From the NCBI GenBank assembly GCA_933228675.1, contig OW121740.1:6575442-6639441 (forward strand): a stretch of DNA of 64,000 nucleotides, written 5' to 3'. Below are positions 37,920 through 51,880 of this stretch, in pieces. The translations under genes and the position numbers were made by a program. The notes beneath the pieces were generated by a model that saw only the letters and a program-made list of their open reading frames with translations, had not been told where the DNA came from and searched no databases. The DNA is from Stomorhina lunata. Taxonomy: Eukaryota; Arthropoda; Insecta; Diptera; Rhiniidae. Numbering within the stretch: position 1 is the stretch's first letter; each line of letters starts with the position of its first letter.

Positions 37920-38739
37920 TCATTTTTTTCGTAAACTTTGAAATTCAAAAGCAATTATTTCAACTTTTTTCTATAAACACCTATTTTGTTTTATACAGTC
38001 TTTTAAAGCTAGTTCTATGTAGAAAAAAACGAGATACTACTTATTGATATCGGTTTAGATTTACAAAAGTTATTTAACTTTAACCAAAGTTAAAATTTTT
38101 CAATTGCAAAGAAAATACTTTCTGGTAAAAATGCCCTAGTCGTTTTATGGAAAGCTTAATAACTTTGAAACTTTTTGTCTGATTTTAAATATTAAAACCA
38201 CGTTTTATTAGAAATTAAATACTCTTTTTATATTGATAAAAGTTTTTATTATTACCATATAAGAATAAGCATTAAAAAGCTACTAGAGTCAAAAAAATGG
38301 GTAAATTTTTTTAGATATTCTTAACAAAAAAAAAAAAAAAATACTTTTGATTTATAAATGTGTCAAAACTGATATGATATTTTTAAGCGCAATCTGTTTT
38401 CTTTTATTTTCTGTTAAAAGAAATAGTATCGGATACAAACTGGCTGAGCTATAGTCGATAAGTTGACGAACCTCGTTAAAATAGATTTTTTTGCGTATAA
38501 CTCTTAAACTTCTACTTATTTTTGAAATTTGTTTGGACGATTTGTCATGTACTCAATAAGGCCTACAACCCAAGCTAGGTCGTTCCCGAGTTTTTTTAGT
38601 GGAACAGAGTGTTATTAATTTTTAATAAAATTATAAACCTATAGCATTAACACGCCATCGATGTAAAAGAAATAAAATAGGCTGTAGAACAAAAAGCTTA
38701 AACAATGCGTCAAATAAAATATAAATGTCTTGCAACTGA
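37920..38739. other. No gene seen
   Basis: AT-rich sequence between the TATACCC element and the second SINE, with stops in all frames and no repeat I recognise. Confidence 0.4.
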
Positions 38740-38962
38740 ACCGCCGTGGTAAAGCAGGTTAGTCATCTGCCTAGCATACCAGAGCTCTCAAGTTGAATAT
38801 TAGGCTACATAAAACTTCTCTAACTAATGCATTTGCCATTCGGAGCCGGAGTTATAACGTAGGTCCCTTTCAATCATTCTAAAAATAGAATCGGATGTAG
38901 CTCATTGTCTGAGAGAAGTACCCCTTGTTTCAATTGGAATGTTGTCGGGAAATTATATATAT
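38740..38962 (+). mobile_element. tRNA-derived SINE, internally deleted copy
   Basis: Head CCGCCGTGGTAAAGCAGGTT matches the SINE at 35049-35361. The A box is changed (TGGTAAAGCAGG) and the B box is weak (AAGTTGAATA). About 90 bp between the head and TATTAGGCTAC is missing relative to the other copy; the remaining body (ACTTCTCTAACTAATGCATT, GAGAGAAGTACCCCTTGTTT) is well conserved. No target duplication was recognised. Confidence 0.78.
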
Positions 38963-40620
38963 TTGGAGCTAAAGTGATAAACCAACTCAAAGCATTTCAA
39001 AAGCCAATATCCATTAAAAAAGTGATGTTGTGTTTTTGGTGAGATTTTGAAGGTATAGCTTTTTTAAGCTTTTACCGGACAGCAAAATAACCGTTTTGGA
39101 AGTCTACTGGCTGGACAAACTAAATTATAAAGTTCACAAAAAAGGTCAGATTTAATCACGTTTAATGTTCCATTAAGAGATTTCACACAACTTTGCTGTA
39201 TTTCTAAATGCATGTTCATTTTCAGTGAGATTCACTGCCACGCCCACCATATTCTGAGGATCTGGCGAAATCTCTCACAAATTTGGACACTCCTCAAAAG
39301 CTTTTATGGCTTGAATAGGATACACAAGCCTCCAGATTTGGAGTTTTCGGGTTATTATTGGTTTCGGTAATTACAAAATTTTCGAACGGTATCAGACCAG
39401 TTTTTTTGAATCATGCTATTATTTGCAAGAAAGATGGAAAGGTTTTTGGACCGGAATGGCCAATATATTAAATTTAAAAAATTCATTAAATTAAATCTTC
39501 TTTATAAGCATGTATTATTCATTACAGCAAAAGTGCCTTTCATTTTCAAAACTTTATTTCCCGAAATTTCTTCCTAGCAACCAAATATCATTCTATCCCC
39601 AACACAAACTGTAAAATACCCCTTTAAATTTAGTTTTTCCCACACACACCCATTTCTAATACCATAAATCTCAAAATATGCTAAAAACCTATAAAATTGT
39701 GTATAATTTATGTTTAATAAAAACGGAAAATAAAATTTAAAACATTTAACTTCAATTTAATGCGGTTATTATTGTTTAATTGGAATTTAAAATTTTCATC
39801 TCAATTAAATGCAAATAAAAAAACTGATTTGCATAATATAAAATAAATATATTATAGACTCTATCAGTCTACAGGAGGAAATTATTCAAAATAATATTTA
39901 TTCGTTTATTAAAATGATATTAAAGATTTTAATTATGACAGCCATTATATATATAGTATCATCAGGCTGCACAATGGGCACATTTTGTAGAAATTTTGCA
40001 ATATTTATAAAATAGAAGAGAAGTTAGACTTTTATTATCTAAGTTTCAAATCTAGTAGTTTAACTAAAAATCTTTAATTTGACTAAAAATATTCAATTTA
40101 AAATTCGTCAATTTAACTAAAAGTATTATCAATTTGCTTAAAAAATATCTAAATTGACTAAAAATCTTAATTTCAAACAAATTTGTGTTTCAATAAAATT
40201 CTTAAACTTTTCCGTTCGTATTCCCCCCTCTACCTCCTAATTTAGTCACCTTAGTTTTATGTTCTCTGAAGACATTAATTATGCCGTTTAGGTAAATTTT
40301 CTTCTTTTCTCTTGTTTGTTCATAGAATGTTTTAGTATCTCAGTCAGACAGACAGACAGACAGACAGACATTTAAACTAGAAAATATGCCAAATTTAAGC
40401 CAAAATACAAATTCAAAGAAAAACTAATTAAGACATAAATTATCTAGAGAATTTAGGGAAATTCATAGTTTTCAAGAAATTTTTAAGTGTTTTGATGTTT
40501 TTGGAGAAAATATTATGATGATAAAAAAATTAGGCAGACAAAAGTCTCAAAATTGAATTAGTGAAATGGGAATTGTTAAGCATGGAAGGGGAGGGAATTT
40601 TACAAATTTTTACATAAAAA
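38963..40620. other. Intergenic or intronic, possible old repeat at 39030-39480
   Basis: 39030-39480 is less AT-rich (CACGCCCACCATATTCTGAG near 39240) but has stops in all frames; it may be transposon debris. A (CAGA)n microsatellite lies at 40341-40370. Nothing else was identified. Confidence 0.4.
40341..40370. repeat. (CAGA)n microsatellite
   Basis: About seven uninterrupted CAGA units. Confidence 0.95.
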
Positions 40621-43150
40621 GGGTCTTACAACAGAAACATTTTTTTAACGAAAATTTTTTATAGAAAATTTTTTTAAAGAAAAACTTTTTAAAGAAAAAT
40701 TTTCTATAGAAACATTATTTAACGAAAAATTTTTGTAACAAAAAATTTCCTATAGAAAAATACGAAAAATTTTCTATAGAAAAATTTTTTATAGAAAAAA
40801 AAATTTTTCTATTGAAAATTTTTTTTAACTAAAAATTTTCTGCAGCAAATTTTTTTTAATGAAAAATTTTCTATAGAAAAATTTTTTTAACGAAAAATTT
40901 TCTATAAAAAAATTTTTTGAACGAAAGGTTTTTTTTTAGAAAAATTTATTAACTAAAAATTTTTTATTATTTGGGAATTAATTATTCGAACTTTTTTTAG
41001 AAATTTTTTAAAGAAAAGTTTTTAGGAAATTTTTAAAGAAAAACTTTCCTTAAAAATTTTTTAACGAAACATTTTCTTTTAAAATTTTTTAACGAAAAAT
41101 TTTCTTTTGAAATTTTTTAAAGAAAAATTTTCTATAGAAAATTTTTTTTAACGAAAAGTTTTTGATAGAAAAATTTTTTAACGAACTTTCTATAGAAAAA
41201 AATTTCTAGAAAAATTTTTTTAACAAAAAATTTTTTATAGAAAATTTTTTTTAACGAAAAATTTTCTATAGAAAAATTTTTTTTAACGAAAAATTTTCTA
41301 TAGAAAAATTTTTTTTAACGAAAAATTTTCTATAGAAAAATTTTTTTAACGAAAAATTTTCTATAGAAAAATTTTTTTAACGAAAAATCTCTATAGAAAA
41401 ATTTTTTTAACGAAAAATTTTCTATAGAAAAATTTTTTAACCAAAAATTTTCTATAAAAAATTTTTTTAACGAAAAATTTTCTATAAAAAATTTTTTTTA
41501 ACGAAAAATTTTCTATAAAAAAATTTTTTAACGAAAAATTTTCTATAGAAAAATTTTTTTAACGAAAAATTTTCTATAGAAAAAATTTTTTAACGAAAAA
41601 TTTTCTATATAAAAATTTTGTTTTAACGAAAAATTTTATTTTAAGGAAATATTTTGTTTTAACGAAAAATTTTCTATAGAAAAATTTAGTTTTAACGAAA
41701 AATTCTGTTTTAACGAAAAATTTTCTATAGAATTTTTTTTTTAACGAAAAATTTTCTATAGAAAAATTTTGTTTTAACTAAAAATTTTCTATAGAAAAAT
41801 TTTGTTTTAAGCAAAAATTTTCGATAGAAAAACTTTTTTAACGAAATATTTTCTATAGAAAAATTTTTTTTAACGAAAAATTTTCTATAGAAAAATTTTT
41901 TAAACGAAAAGTTTTCTATAGAAAAATTTTTTTAACGAAAAATTTTCTCTACAAAAATTGTTTAAAGAAAAATTTTCTATAGAAAAAATTTTTTAACGAA
42001 AAATTTTCTATAGAAAAAATTTTTTAACGAAAAATTTTCTATAGAAAAAATTTTTTTACGAAAAATTTTCTATAGAAAAAATTTTTTAACGAAAAATTTT
42101 CTATAGAAAAAATTTTTTAACGAAAAATGTTCTATAGAAAAAATTTTTTAAGCGAAAAATTTTCTATAGAAATTTTTTTTGAACGAAAAATTTTCTATAG
42201 AAAAATTTTTTGAACGAAAAATTTTCTATAGAAAAATTTTTTGAACGAAAAATTTTCTATAGAAAAATATTTTCAACGAAAAATTTTCTATAGAATAATT
42301 TTTTAACGAAAAATTTTCTATAGAAAAATTTTCTATAGAAAAATTTTTATAACGAAAAATTTTTTAATGAAAAATTTTCTATAGAAAAAATTTTTTAACG
42401 AAAAATTTTCTATAGAAACATTTTTTTTACGAACTTTCTATAGAAACATTTTTTAACAACAAATTTTCTAGAAAAAAATTTTTATAGAACAATATTTTAA
42501 ACGAAAAGTTGTCTATATAAAAATTTGTTTAACGAAATATTTTGTATGGAAAATTTTTTAAGCGAAAAATTTTCTATAGAAATTATTTAACGAACAATTT
42601 TCTACAATTTTCTAAAACATTTTCTTCAACGAAAAATTTTTTTCGAAAAATTTTTTATAGAAAAATTTTCTATAGAAAAAATTTTTTAACGAAAAGTTTT
42701 CTATAGTAAAATTTTTTAACTAAAAATTATCTATAGAAATTTTTTAAAGAAACATTTTCTATAGAAATTTTTTAACGAAAAATTTTCTTTTGCAATTTTT
42801 TGAAAAAAATTTTTTATAGAAAATTTTTTTTACGAAAAAATAGAAAACATTTTTTTTGAAGAAAAATTTTCTATAGAATTTTTTTTTAGAAAAATTTTCT
42901 ATAGAAAATTTTTTTAACGAAAAATTTTCTATAGAAAATTTTTTTAACGAAAAATTTTCTTTTTTTTTAAATTTTATGGAAATTTTTTTTTACAAAACTT
43001 TTCTTTAGAAAAATTTTCCATAGAAATTTTTTATACGAAAAAATTTTTTTAACGAAAATCTTTCTATAAAAAATTTTTTGTTACCGAAAAGTTTTCTATA
43101 GAAAAATTTTGTATAGAAATTTTTGACGAACATTTTTTTCTATAGAAAAG
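40620..43150. repeat. 31 bp tandem array, TTTAACGAAAAA type
   Basis: About 80 units of TTTTTTTAACGAAAAA with TTTTCTATAGAAAAA. The middle (41250-42450) is the most regular; both edges are diverged. The second block differs from the other arrays (AACGAAAA instead of GATAAAA), so it is a separately amplified variant. Confidence 0.93.
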
Positions 43151-45320
43151 CTAATGAATATATCAAAATATTTTTTTTTTTAATTTTTAAATAAAAAAAA
43201 TTTTTGCTATAATTTCGTTTTTTTTACATCCGGTATTCGAGTATCCTAAGTATGTAAAGAATGTATAGAATTATGTATATTTTTTTATATTTTTACTATT
43301 AGTTTAGTTTCATGTAAATAATAGTTCATTGTTTACATCATGTATACAAAAAAAAAATACTTTAATGTATGTATGTGTAAATTTATGTATGTATGTATGT
43401 AAATTTATTTATTGTATGTAAAGTAAACTGTTTTTCTTGTACATCATTCAATGTTTGTTTAAAATGTATACATATTTTTTTTGCAATTTTACCTCAAATC
43501 TTTTTTGTGTATATTTTATGTTGAATTGAGTAAATATAAACAAAATATGAAATTTTAAACATTTTCATATTTTTTTGTACTGTTTTTCAAGTGACGCCTT
43601 GGCTAATGTATTCAGAAAAATAAACGTCAAATAAACAAATAGAAAATGCTCGTGTATAGGAGTACATTAGAGTGTGTATGTGTGTGTGTAGGTATAGTAA
43701 ATATACTATAGTATATTTACTATATTCCTATAGTATAAAAAATTCATAAACTCTCATGTAAATAGTTAATCCATGCATAGGTAATACAAAAAAAAAACTT
43801 AATATTTTGTTGAAAACTAATCAAATTAAGCAGATTATTAAAGTATTGCAATTAAATTTGAATTCTAAAGTTAATTTTATACGAGAATATTAAACCGGTT
43901 TCTAAATTACTTAAGTAAAATAAGCAAATATTTAATGTATAATAATTAAAAATCTTTGTTAGTGTGAAAAAACAATTCAAAATTATTTTTAAAATAATTT
44001 TATAAATTTTTTAATAGTTTGTAAATATTTATTATAATATTGTTCAAATATTTACATACGTTAAGTATATGCATGTTAATTTAATATTTTTAGAATAAAG
44101 AAACAAAATTGTCATCTTTATTATGAAAATAAATAGATATTGGGTGTACAAAATAGTATGTTGATGTTCAAAGTGCAATATCTCCGTTAATTTTGGTGAC
44201 ACATGGTAATACTATAATTTGTTGAAAAGTAGACACTTTAGGCTTTAGCTTTGTTAGAAATCGAATCATTTTTTGAAAGCTTTTATATGTTTTAAAGCCA
44301 ATGAAAATTCAAAACATTATTATCACATTTTGATTTTCTTTTAAAGAAAAGATAACATTGTGTCACAGGCGATAAATATTATGAAGAAGGCTTGTTTTCG
44401 TTTCAATAATTTTAACATTTGCTCGGTCGACCAAAGCAAATCATTTTTGGTAACAGTTTCTTTAATTATCTTTTTCGAACACCCAATTTTTAAACCCATA
44501 AATTTTACAATCATTTAGTGTCAACGTGTAAATACTTAAATAAAAATGTATTTTTGGCTAAAATTTTTATTTTCCTGGGTTTCTAAAAATAAAAATCAAT
44601 TATTTCCCTATATGAAAAAATCAAAAAAAAGAAAAAAAAAAAATAAACAAAAATGAAATTTGTTGCAATTAGATAAATTTAAAAAGAATGTCTTTAACAA
44701 AATGTACCAATAAAATTTTTAATTTGAAATGTCATTGAATATGAAATGTCATCAAACATTGCACAGTGGTAAATGTAGCGAAAGAGTTACCAAAAATAAG
44801 AAATTTTTGAAGTATAGAAAATTAATCTAAGGCCTTTCTGAGATCAAATCAAATCAATATTTCGAAAACTTCCTACTTCGGATACTTCCTACAAACCTAC
44901 CTTTTCGGAATAGAGATTTTGTTCCTTTACAACCAAATATTTACAAATTTGTATTTGAATGAAGTTCAGCAGAAATATTGCTAATGGTAGCCGATATCAC
45001 TTTTGGGGATCGTTCCATATCTCCCATGCCACCTAAACTTTTAAAATTCACTTAAGATATTATTTTTGATAAAGATATGTATGTCTTCTGGAAAACCTAA
45101 ACACTGAGACTTAAAACAAAAAAAGTGATAAAAAACCTGTATCTTCCAAAATGTAAGTCTAATTGCATCATTATATATGGGAGAATTATTAAGAAGGAAT
45201 AAAGCTTTCTGAATTTTTTATGCGTAAGTCACCCTTTGTTTTCACAGGGTGAATTATTACGCATCAAAGTAGACAATCTCAGAAGTAACATAGCTTCTGG
45301 AGCTCTTTCAATTTCCTATA
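43150..45320. other. No gene seen; TA- and GTAT-rich short repeats
   Basis: Contains a (GTAT)n stretch near 43365-43420 and a perfect 32 bp palindrome at 43693-43724. The segment 44140-45080 has stops in all frames. Confidence 0.45.
43693..43724. repeat. Perfect 32 bp palindrome
   Basis: The two halves, each TATAGTAAATATACTA reading inwards, are exact reverse complements with no spacer. It could extrude a cruciform. Confidence 0.9.
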
Positions 45321-47642
45321 AAAATCAGCATTTTTTTTAAAAAATTCCTATAAAAAAAAGAAATTTTTGAAAAATTTCCTATTAAAATAGAAATTTTTTA
45401 AAAAATTTCATATTAAAATAAGAAATTTTTGTAAAATTTCCTATAAAAATAAGAAATTTTTGAAAAATTTCCTATAAAAATAAGAAATTTTTGAAAAATT
45501 TCCTATAAAAATAAGAAATTTTTGAAAAATTACCAATAAAGATAAGAAATTTTTGAAAAATTTCCTATAAAAATAAGAAATTTTTGAAAAATTTCCTATA
45601 AAAAAATATAAATTTTTGAATAATTTCCTATAAAAAAATAAGAAATTTTTGAAAAATTTCCTATAAAAATAAGAAATTTTTGAAAAATTTCCTATAAAAA
45701 AATAAGAAATTTTTGAAAAATTTCCCATAAAAAATAAAAATTTTTTGAAAACTTTCCTATAAAAATAAGAAATTTTTGAAAAATTTCCTATAAAAATTAA
45801 AGATGTTTGAAAAAATTCCTATAAAAATAAGAAATTTTTAAAAAAAATTCTATAAAAATAAGAAATTTTTGAAAAATTTCCTATAAAAATAAGAAATTTT
45901 TGAAGAATTTCCTATAAAAATAAGAAATTTTTGAAAAATTTCCTATAAAAAAATAAGAAATTTTTGAAAAATTTCCTATAAAAATAAGAAATTTTTGAAA
46001 ATTTTCCTATAAAAATAAGAAATTTTTAAAAAAATTTCTATAAAACTAAGAAATTTTTGAAAAATTTCCTATAAAAATAAGAAATTTTTGAAAAATTTTC
46101 AATAAAAATAAAAAATTTTTGAAAAATTTCCTATAAAAATAAAAAATTTTTGAAAAATTTCCTATAAAAATAAGAAATTTTTGAAAAATTTCCTATAAAA
46201 ATAAGAAATTTTTGAAAATTTTCCTATAAAAATTTCCTATTAAAATAAGAAATTAAAAAAAAAAAATCCTATAAATATAAGAGATTTTTTAAAAATTTCT
46301 TATACAAAAAAAAAATAAATAAAAAATTTTTAAAAAATTTCCTATAAAAAAAATTAGAAATTTTTGAAAAATTTCCTATAAAAAAAAAGAAATTTTTGAA
46401 AAATTTCCTATAAAAAAATAAGAAATTTTTGAAAAATTTCCTATAAAAATAAGAAATTTTTGAAAATTTTCCTATAAAAAAATAAGAAATTTTTGAAAAA
46501 ATTTCCTATAAAAAAATAAGAAATTTTTAAAAAATTTCCTATAAAAAAACTAAAAAAATTTCCTATAAAAAAAATAAGAAATTTTTGAAAAATTTCCTAT
46601 AAAAAATAAAAATTTTTTGAAAAATTTCCTATAAAAAAAAAGAAATTTTTGAAAAATTTCCTATAAAAAAATAAGAAATTTTTGAAAAATTTCCCATAAA
46701 AATAAGAAATTTTTGAAAAATTTCCTATAAAAATAAGAAATTTTTGAAAAATTTCCTATAAAAATAAGAAATTTTTGAAAAATTTCCTATAAAAATAAGA
46801 AATTTTTGAAAAATTTCCTATAAAAACAAGAAATTTTTGAAAAATTTCCTATAAAAATAAGAAATTTTTGAAAAATTTCCTATAAAAATAAGAAATTTTT
46901 GAAAAATTTCCTATAAAAATAAGAAATTAAAAAAAAAATCCTATAAAAGTAAGAGATTTTTTAAAAATTTCTTATAAAAAAAAAAAAAACATAAAAAATT
47001 AAAAAAAAAATTCCTATAAAAAAATTAGAAATTTTTGAAAAATTTCCTGTAAAAAAATAAAATTTTTTTGAAAAATTTCCTATAACAAAAACAAGAAATT
47101 TTTGAAAAATTTCCTATAAAAAATGAGACATTTTTTAAAAAATTTCCTATAAAAATAAGAAATTTTTGAAAAATTTCCTATAAAAATAAGAAATTTTTGA
47201 AAAATTTCCTATAAAAATAAGAAATTAAAAAAAAAATCCTATAAAAGTAAGAGATTTTTTAAAAATTTCTTATAAAAAAAAAAAAAAACATAAAAAATTA
47301 AAAAAAAAATTCCTATAAAAAAATTAGAAATTTTTGAAAAATTTCCTGTAAAAAAATAAAATTTTTTTGAAAAATTTCCTATAACAAAAACAAGAAATTT
47401 TTGAAAAATTTCCTATAAAAAATGAGACATTTTTTAAAAAATTTCCTATAAAAATAAGAAATTTTTGAAAAATTTCCTATAAAAATAAGAAATTTTTGAA
47501 AAATTTCCTATAAAAATAAGAAACTTTTAAAAAATTTCCAATAAAAATAAGAAATTTTTTTAAAATTTCATATAAAAATAAGAAATTTTTGAAAAAATGT
47601 TGATCGGAAATTTTTCAAAAATTTCTTATTTCTATAGGAAAT
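45320..47642. repeat. 31 bp tandem array, CCTATAAAAATAAG orientation, with internal duplication
   Basis: About 70 units of the same type as 17150-18735. A 298 bp block is duplicated head to tail (about 46918-47215 and 47216-47513), marked by the odd unit CTATAAAAGTAAGAG at 46941 and 47239. At about 47603 the last unit flips orientation (GGAAATTTTTCAAAAATTTC). Confidence 0.95.
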
Positions 47643-49245
47643 ACAATATATAGTGGAGCTTGACTGGTTGTAATACTTTCTTAATTGTTTAGAAAAATAA
47701 ATAAAAATATACATACATAAATCAGAAGGAAACGTCTTGATCAGTCAAACCTGTTAATACCGGCAATTAGCGGATTTTATAGACAGGGTAAAATGGAAAT
47801 AAGTGTCAGATTTGACAGATCATATTTACTTAAGCATAAAGGCCTTGAGAATCATGAAAGCTTGTTTTTTGTATATACAAGCTTTAAATTTAACAAAATA
47901 GGCCAAAAAATATAAAAATATTGAAATACCTTAAAAAAAACTTATGAAAATGAATCGTGGCAAGGAATATGACAGGTGATAAATTGACTTGATTCATTAA
48001 TTAATTCTTTTGTTTAGAATCTGTTAAATTCTTAAAAAATCATTTTAAAATATTTTACATCTAAATATAAAACTAATAGCTCATCATTTAAAAAAAATCT
48101 CTATATTATCTAAATACAATATATGCAAAGATCAACGTCACAAAACGTGGGATCCTCAAAAAAGATTTGAATATCCCAGCATTATTTAAATGAATGTAAA
48201 GAGTAAAAAAATCATCAAATCAAAACGTGATATGATAAATTTTTATTTCATTTTTATTATTTCTTATTTCAGATATTTTATAAGATTTCTGTTTTCATTT
48301 CAAAATTTTCTCACAACTAAAAATGTATCTTCTCTTTAAACCAAAAACGAAGGACAGTCAAATGTTCAATACTCAAGAGATTAAAAAAAAAAAAGAAAGA
48401 AAATAAAATAAAGGAAGACGCTGCCATGTCTGCAAGTGCAATAAAAATAAAACGACTCAATTGCTTTTAAAATTTAGAAATAAAAAAAAATTAAACTATT
48501 AAAATATTTTTGGCCAAAAAGCAAAATTTTACTTTGAATTAGAGAAAAAAAGGTCGTGTGTTTTTTGGCACAAAGTACACATACGGCTTTTCCCATTATA
48601 AATCTGTTACAACTAGAGAAAAGAATAAAAGCACCAAGATCAAGCAGTCGACTCTTAAAGAGACCAGACGAGAAGACAAAACGGAAAATGTGTCACCCAG
48701 AAATGAATGACCATTTTTATTAGCAATTCTTGTCTTGTCGGCCAATTCGTTTTTACTTAAGTCAAATCTAAATAGTTCATTTTTAAAATTAGTTTTTAAT
48801 TGTTTAGTTGTGGTACGAGTTTAAAAATAAAATAAAATTATAAAAGAACAAAATTGAAATTGAATTGAGTTGAAGTGAAATAGTTCTTTTACACAAAGAA
48901 ACCACAATTTATAATTGGTTTTATAATAAATAAAATTTATTTGCAATTTTGTTGTATCATTCGTTTGATGAGTGATCAATGATGAAATGGAAAAGTTTTT
49001 TCAAAACTGATACAAATTAGGATTTGGGTTTTTCCTTTACCTCTAGAGGTTAGAATAGATAAAGACAGGTTTAAGAAAATCTAATTATTAAAACTATTAA
49101 AGAGTTAATCATCTTTAACTAAATTACAAGCTGAATAATCTCCAGTCACGTTCAGATCTAGTCTATGATTATTTCTCAGTCAATGGCTGGGAAGTAGGGC
49201 CGATTACAATAAAAATTCTTTGCAAATAATAACTTCTTAAAAATA
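47642..49245. other. No gene seen
   Basis: AT-rich spacer between arrays. 48590-48760 is slightly more complex (GCAGTCGACTCTTAAAGAGA) but not coding in any frame I tried. Confidence 0.4.
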
Positions 49246-50170
49246 TTTCCTTTAAAAATAAGAAATTTTGAAAAAATTCCTATAATGATAAGCAGTTTTT
49301 GAAAGATTTCCTATAAAAATAAGAAATTTTTGAAAAATTTCTTATAAAATAAGAAATTTTTAAAAAATTCCCTATGAAATAAGAAATTTTTGGAAAATTT
49401 CCTATAAAAATAAGAAATTTTTTCAAAAATTTCCTATAAAAATAAGAAATTTTTGAAAAATTTCCCATAAATATAAGAAATTTTTAAAAATTTCCTATAA
49501 AAATAAGATATTTTTTCAAAAATTTCTATTAAAAATAAGAAATTTTTTCAAAAATTTCCTATAAAAATAAGAAATTTTTTCAAAAATTTCCAATAAAAAT
49601 AAGAAATTTTTTTAAAAATTTCCTATAAAAATAAGAAATTTTTTCAAAAATTTCCTATAGAAATAAGAAATTTTTTCAAAAATTTCCTATAAAAATAAGA
49701 AATTTTTTAAAAAATTTCCTATAAAAATAAGAAATTTTTGAAAAATTTCCTATAAAAATAAGAAATTTTTGAAAAATTACCTACAAAAAAAAAAAAAAAA
49801 AAAAAATTGGAAAAATTTCCTATAAAAAAATAAGAAATTTTTGCAAAAATTTCTATAAAAATAAGAAATTTTTTAAAAATTTCCTATAAAAATAAGAAAT
49901 TTTTGAAAAAATTCCTATCAAAATAACAAATTTTTTAAAAATTTCCTTAAAATAATTAAAATAATTTCCTTAAAAATAAGAAATTTTTGAAAATTTTCTA
50001 TAAAAATAAGAAATTTTCAAAAAATTTCTTTTTAAAATAAAAAATTAAAAAAACGTCTTTTCAAAATAAGAAATTTTTTAAAATTTTCTTTTTTGAAAAA
50101 TTTCGTTAAAAATTAAGAATTTTTTGAAAAATTTCTGAAATTTTTGAAAAATTTTTTATAAAAAAATTTT
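49245..50170. repeat. 31 bp tandem array, CCTATAAAAATAAG orientation
   Basis: About 29 units, many with a TTTTTTCAAAAATTTCC variant block; the right edge decays. A homopolymer A run interrupts it near 49787. Confidence 0.92.
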
Positions 50171-51880
50171 CCATTTTATACAAAATTACTGAAAGATATC
50201 AACTTTTGAAAAATTAATATTTATTATTTATTGCACAAGTTTTTGTTTAACTTATCTAATTAATTCCAATTATATGAATTTACATTTATACGAGTATATA
50301 ACATAAGTAATCAAAGATACAGGTTTTTTAAAATTAAGATAAATTGAAGGAAAAAATTGTTTAATTAATAAATATTATAAAAATAATTCTATACAATCAT
50401 ACGAATGATTGGGCTTAAAAAAATCCGCTCAATTTTGCTGATCTCTCTATTATTACGATTAAGAGTTCAAAACTTTTTACAAAAATATATAATTTTTGTT
50501 TTAACTCGTATATGAAATCTATACAATCATTAAGTACTTACATCCGTGGAATTTAAGTGAAAAAAGTTTGACCTTAAAAGTTTTTGCTGCTGCCATTTAT
50601 TTGTTTTGTTATTTGCTTTTCCTATTAAACAATTAAAAATTTATTTCCGTTTTGCGAAAAAAACATAAACGAAAAACTTTTGCCAAAAACTCACAAATGC
50701 CAATAAATGGCAAAATCCGCAGCAATAAATGGGAGGAAAATCTATAGGAAATTGATAATAAACAGGACCTGTTTCTGTTATAAGCGGAGGAATCAAGGGA
50801 ACAAGTTTTCATAATTTTCATGTCATATGTATTTAAACAACATATGTATGTATGCAAGTGTTAAAACTTCATAAATATGTGTTTCGAAATCATTAATTTG
50901 TTTATTCACTAGATGAAAATTTGCCTCTGAAATTGTTTATTTCATTTTTTATTTATCCGTTTCAATATTTTTTTTATTTTTTTTACTTTTGACAAGGACA
51001 TCAGCCAGACTCTTTGGCTGGCGTCTGTTAAATCTTTTTGTTAATAATAAATAAATAAATAAATCATCATCTCATATGGATAATTTTCATCTTAAATTTC
51101 TGTTTGCCTGAATCTGAGAGTAAATTTGTGCTACTAGACAATTAAATTAAAATGACACTTTATTATTCAGAATAAATATTTAATGTTTTATTTTATTTAT
51201 TATTCATAAGAATGGAATCACTTGTAAATTGAGTATAAATACAAAATTAAATATTTAATTAAAAGTTCGTGTGTTTAAGAGGGAATTAAATTATCAGCAC
51301 GAGTTTTTGATTTCAAATACAGAAGAAAAATTTAAAACAGTAAACTCCGTTTAGTTGCACCAAATATAATAAATCTGTAGCCATGAACCACACATATTCT
51401 TCTATTATTAGGACACATGAATTTTATATGGATAACAATTTTATACTAATTTTACTCCAAATCATTAATGTGGTAATTAACCGAAGCTTACTGTATCTTT
51501 CATAAAATGACAAATCGCAGATCTATTGAGGATTCACAAATCGCAGATCTATTGAGGATTCTGTATAATTCAGTTTTATTAAAATGATAAATGTCCATTT
51601 GTTATATGTATTCTCCATAATTTGTATCTGTATTTATAGCAAGAGTCAGTCAAATTTTTTATTGCATTACAAATTTTAAATTAAAATTGTTCAATATGTG
51701 GTTTTTATAGGTATAGGAAATAAGGTCATATTAAAAAATTTATTTTCTATACTTATAAATATTTGCTTTATTTTCATACATGTCTATTGGTTCAAAGCTG
51801 ATATCCAGCCATTAAACAATAGATTTATATATAGTTCAAGAATAATGAGGGGTATATTGAAATTGTAATTCCGATTCCTT
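50170..51880. other. No gene seen; one short tandem duplication
   Basis: ACAAATCGCAGATCTATTGA plus GGATTC is repeated exactly twice at 51510-51561. The - strand frame at 50633-50857 has no family resemblance. Confidence 0.45.
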
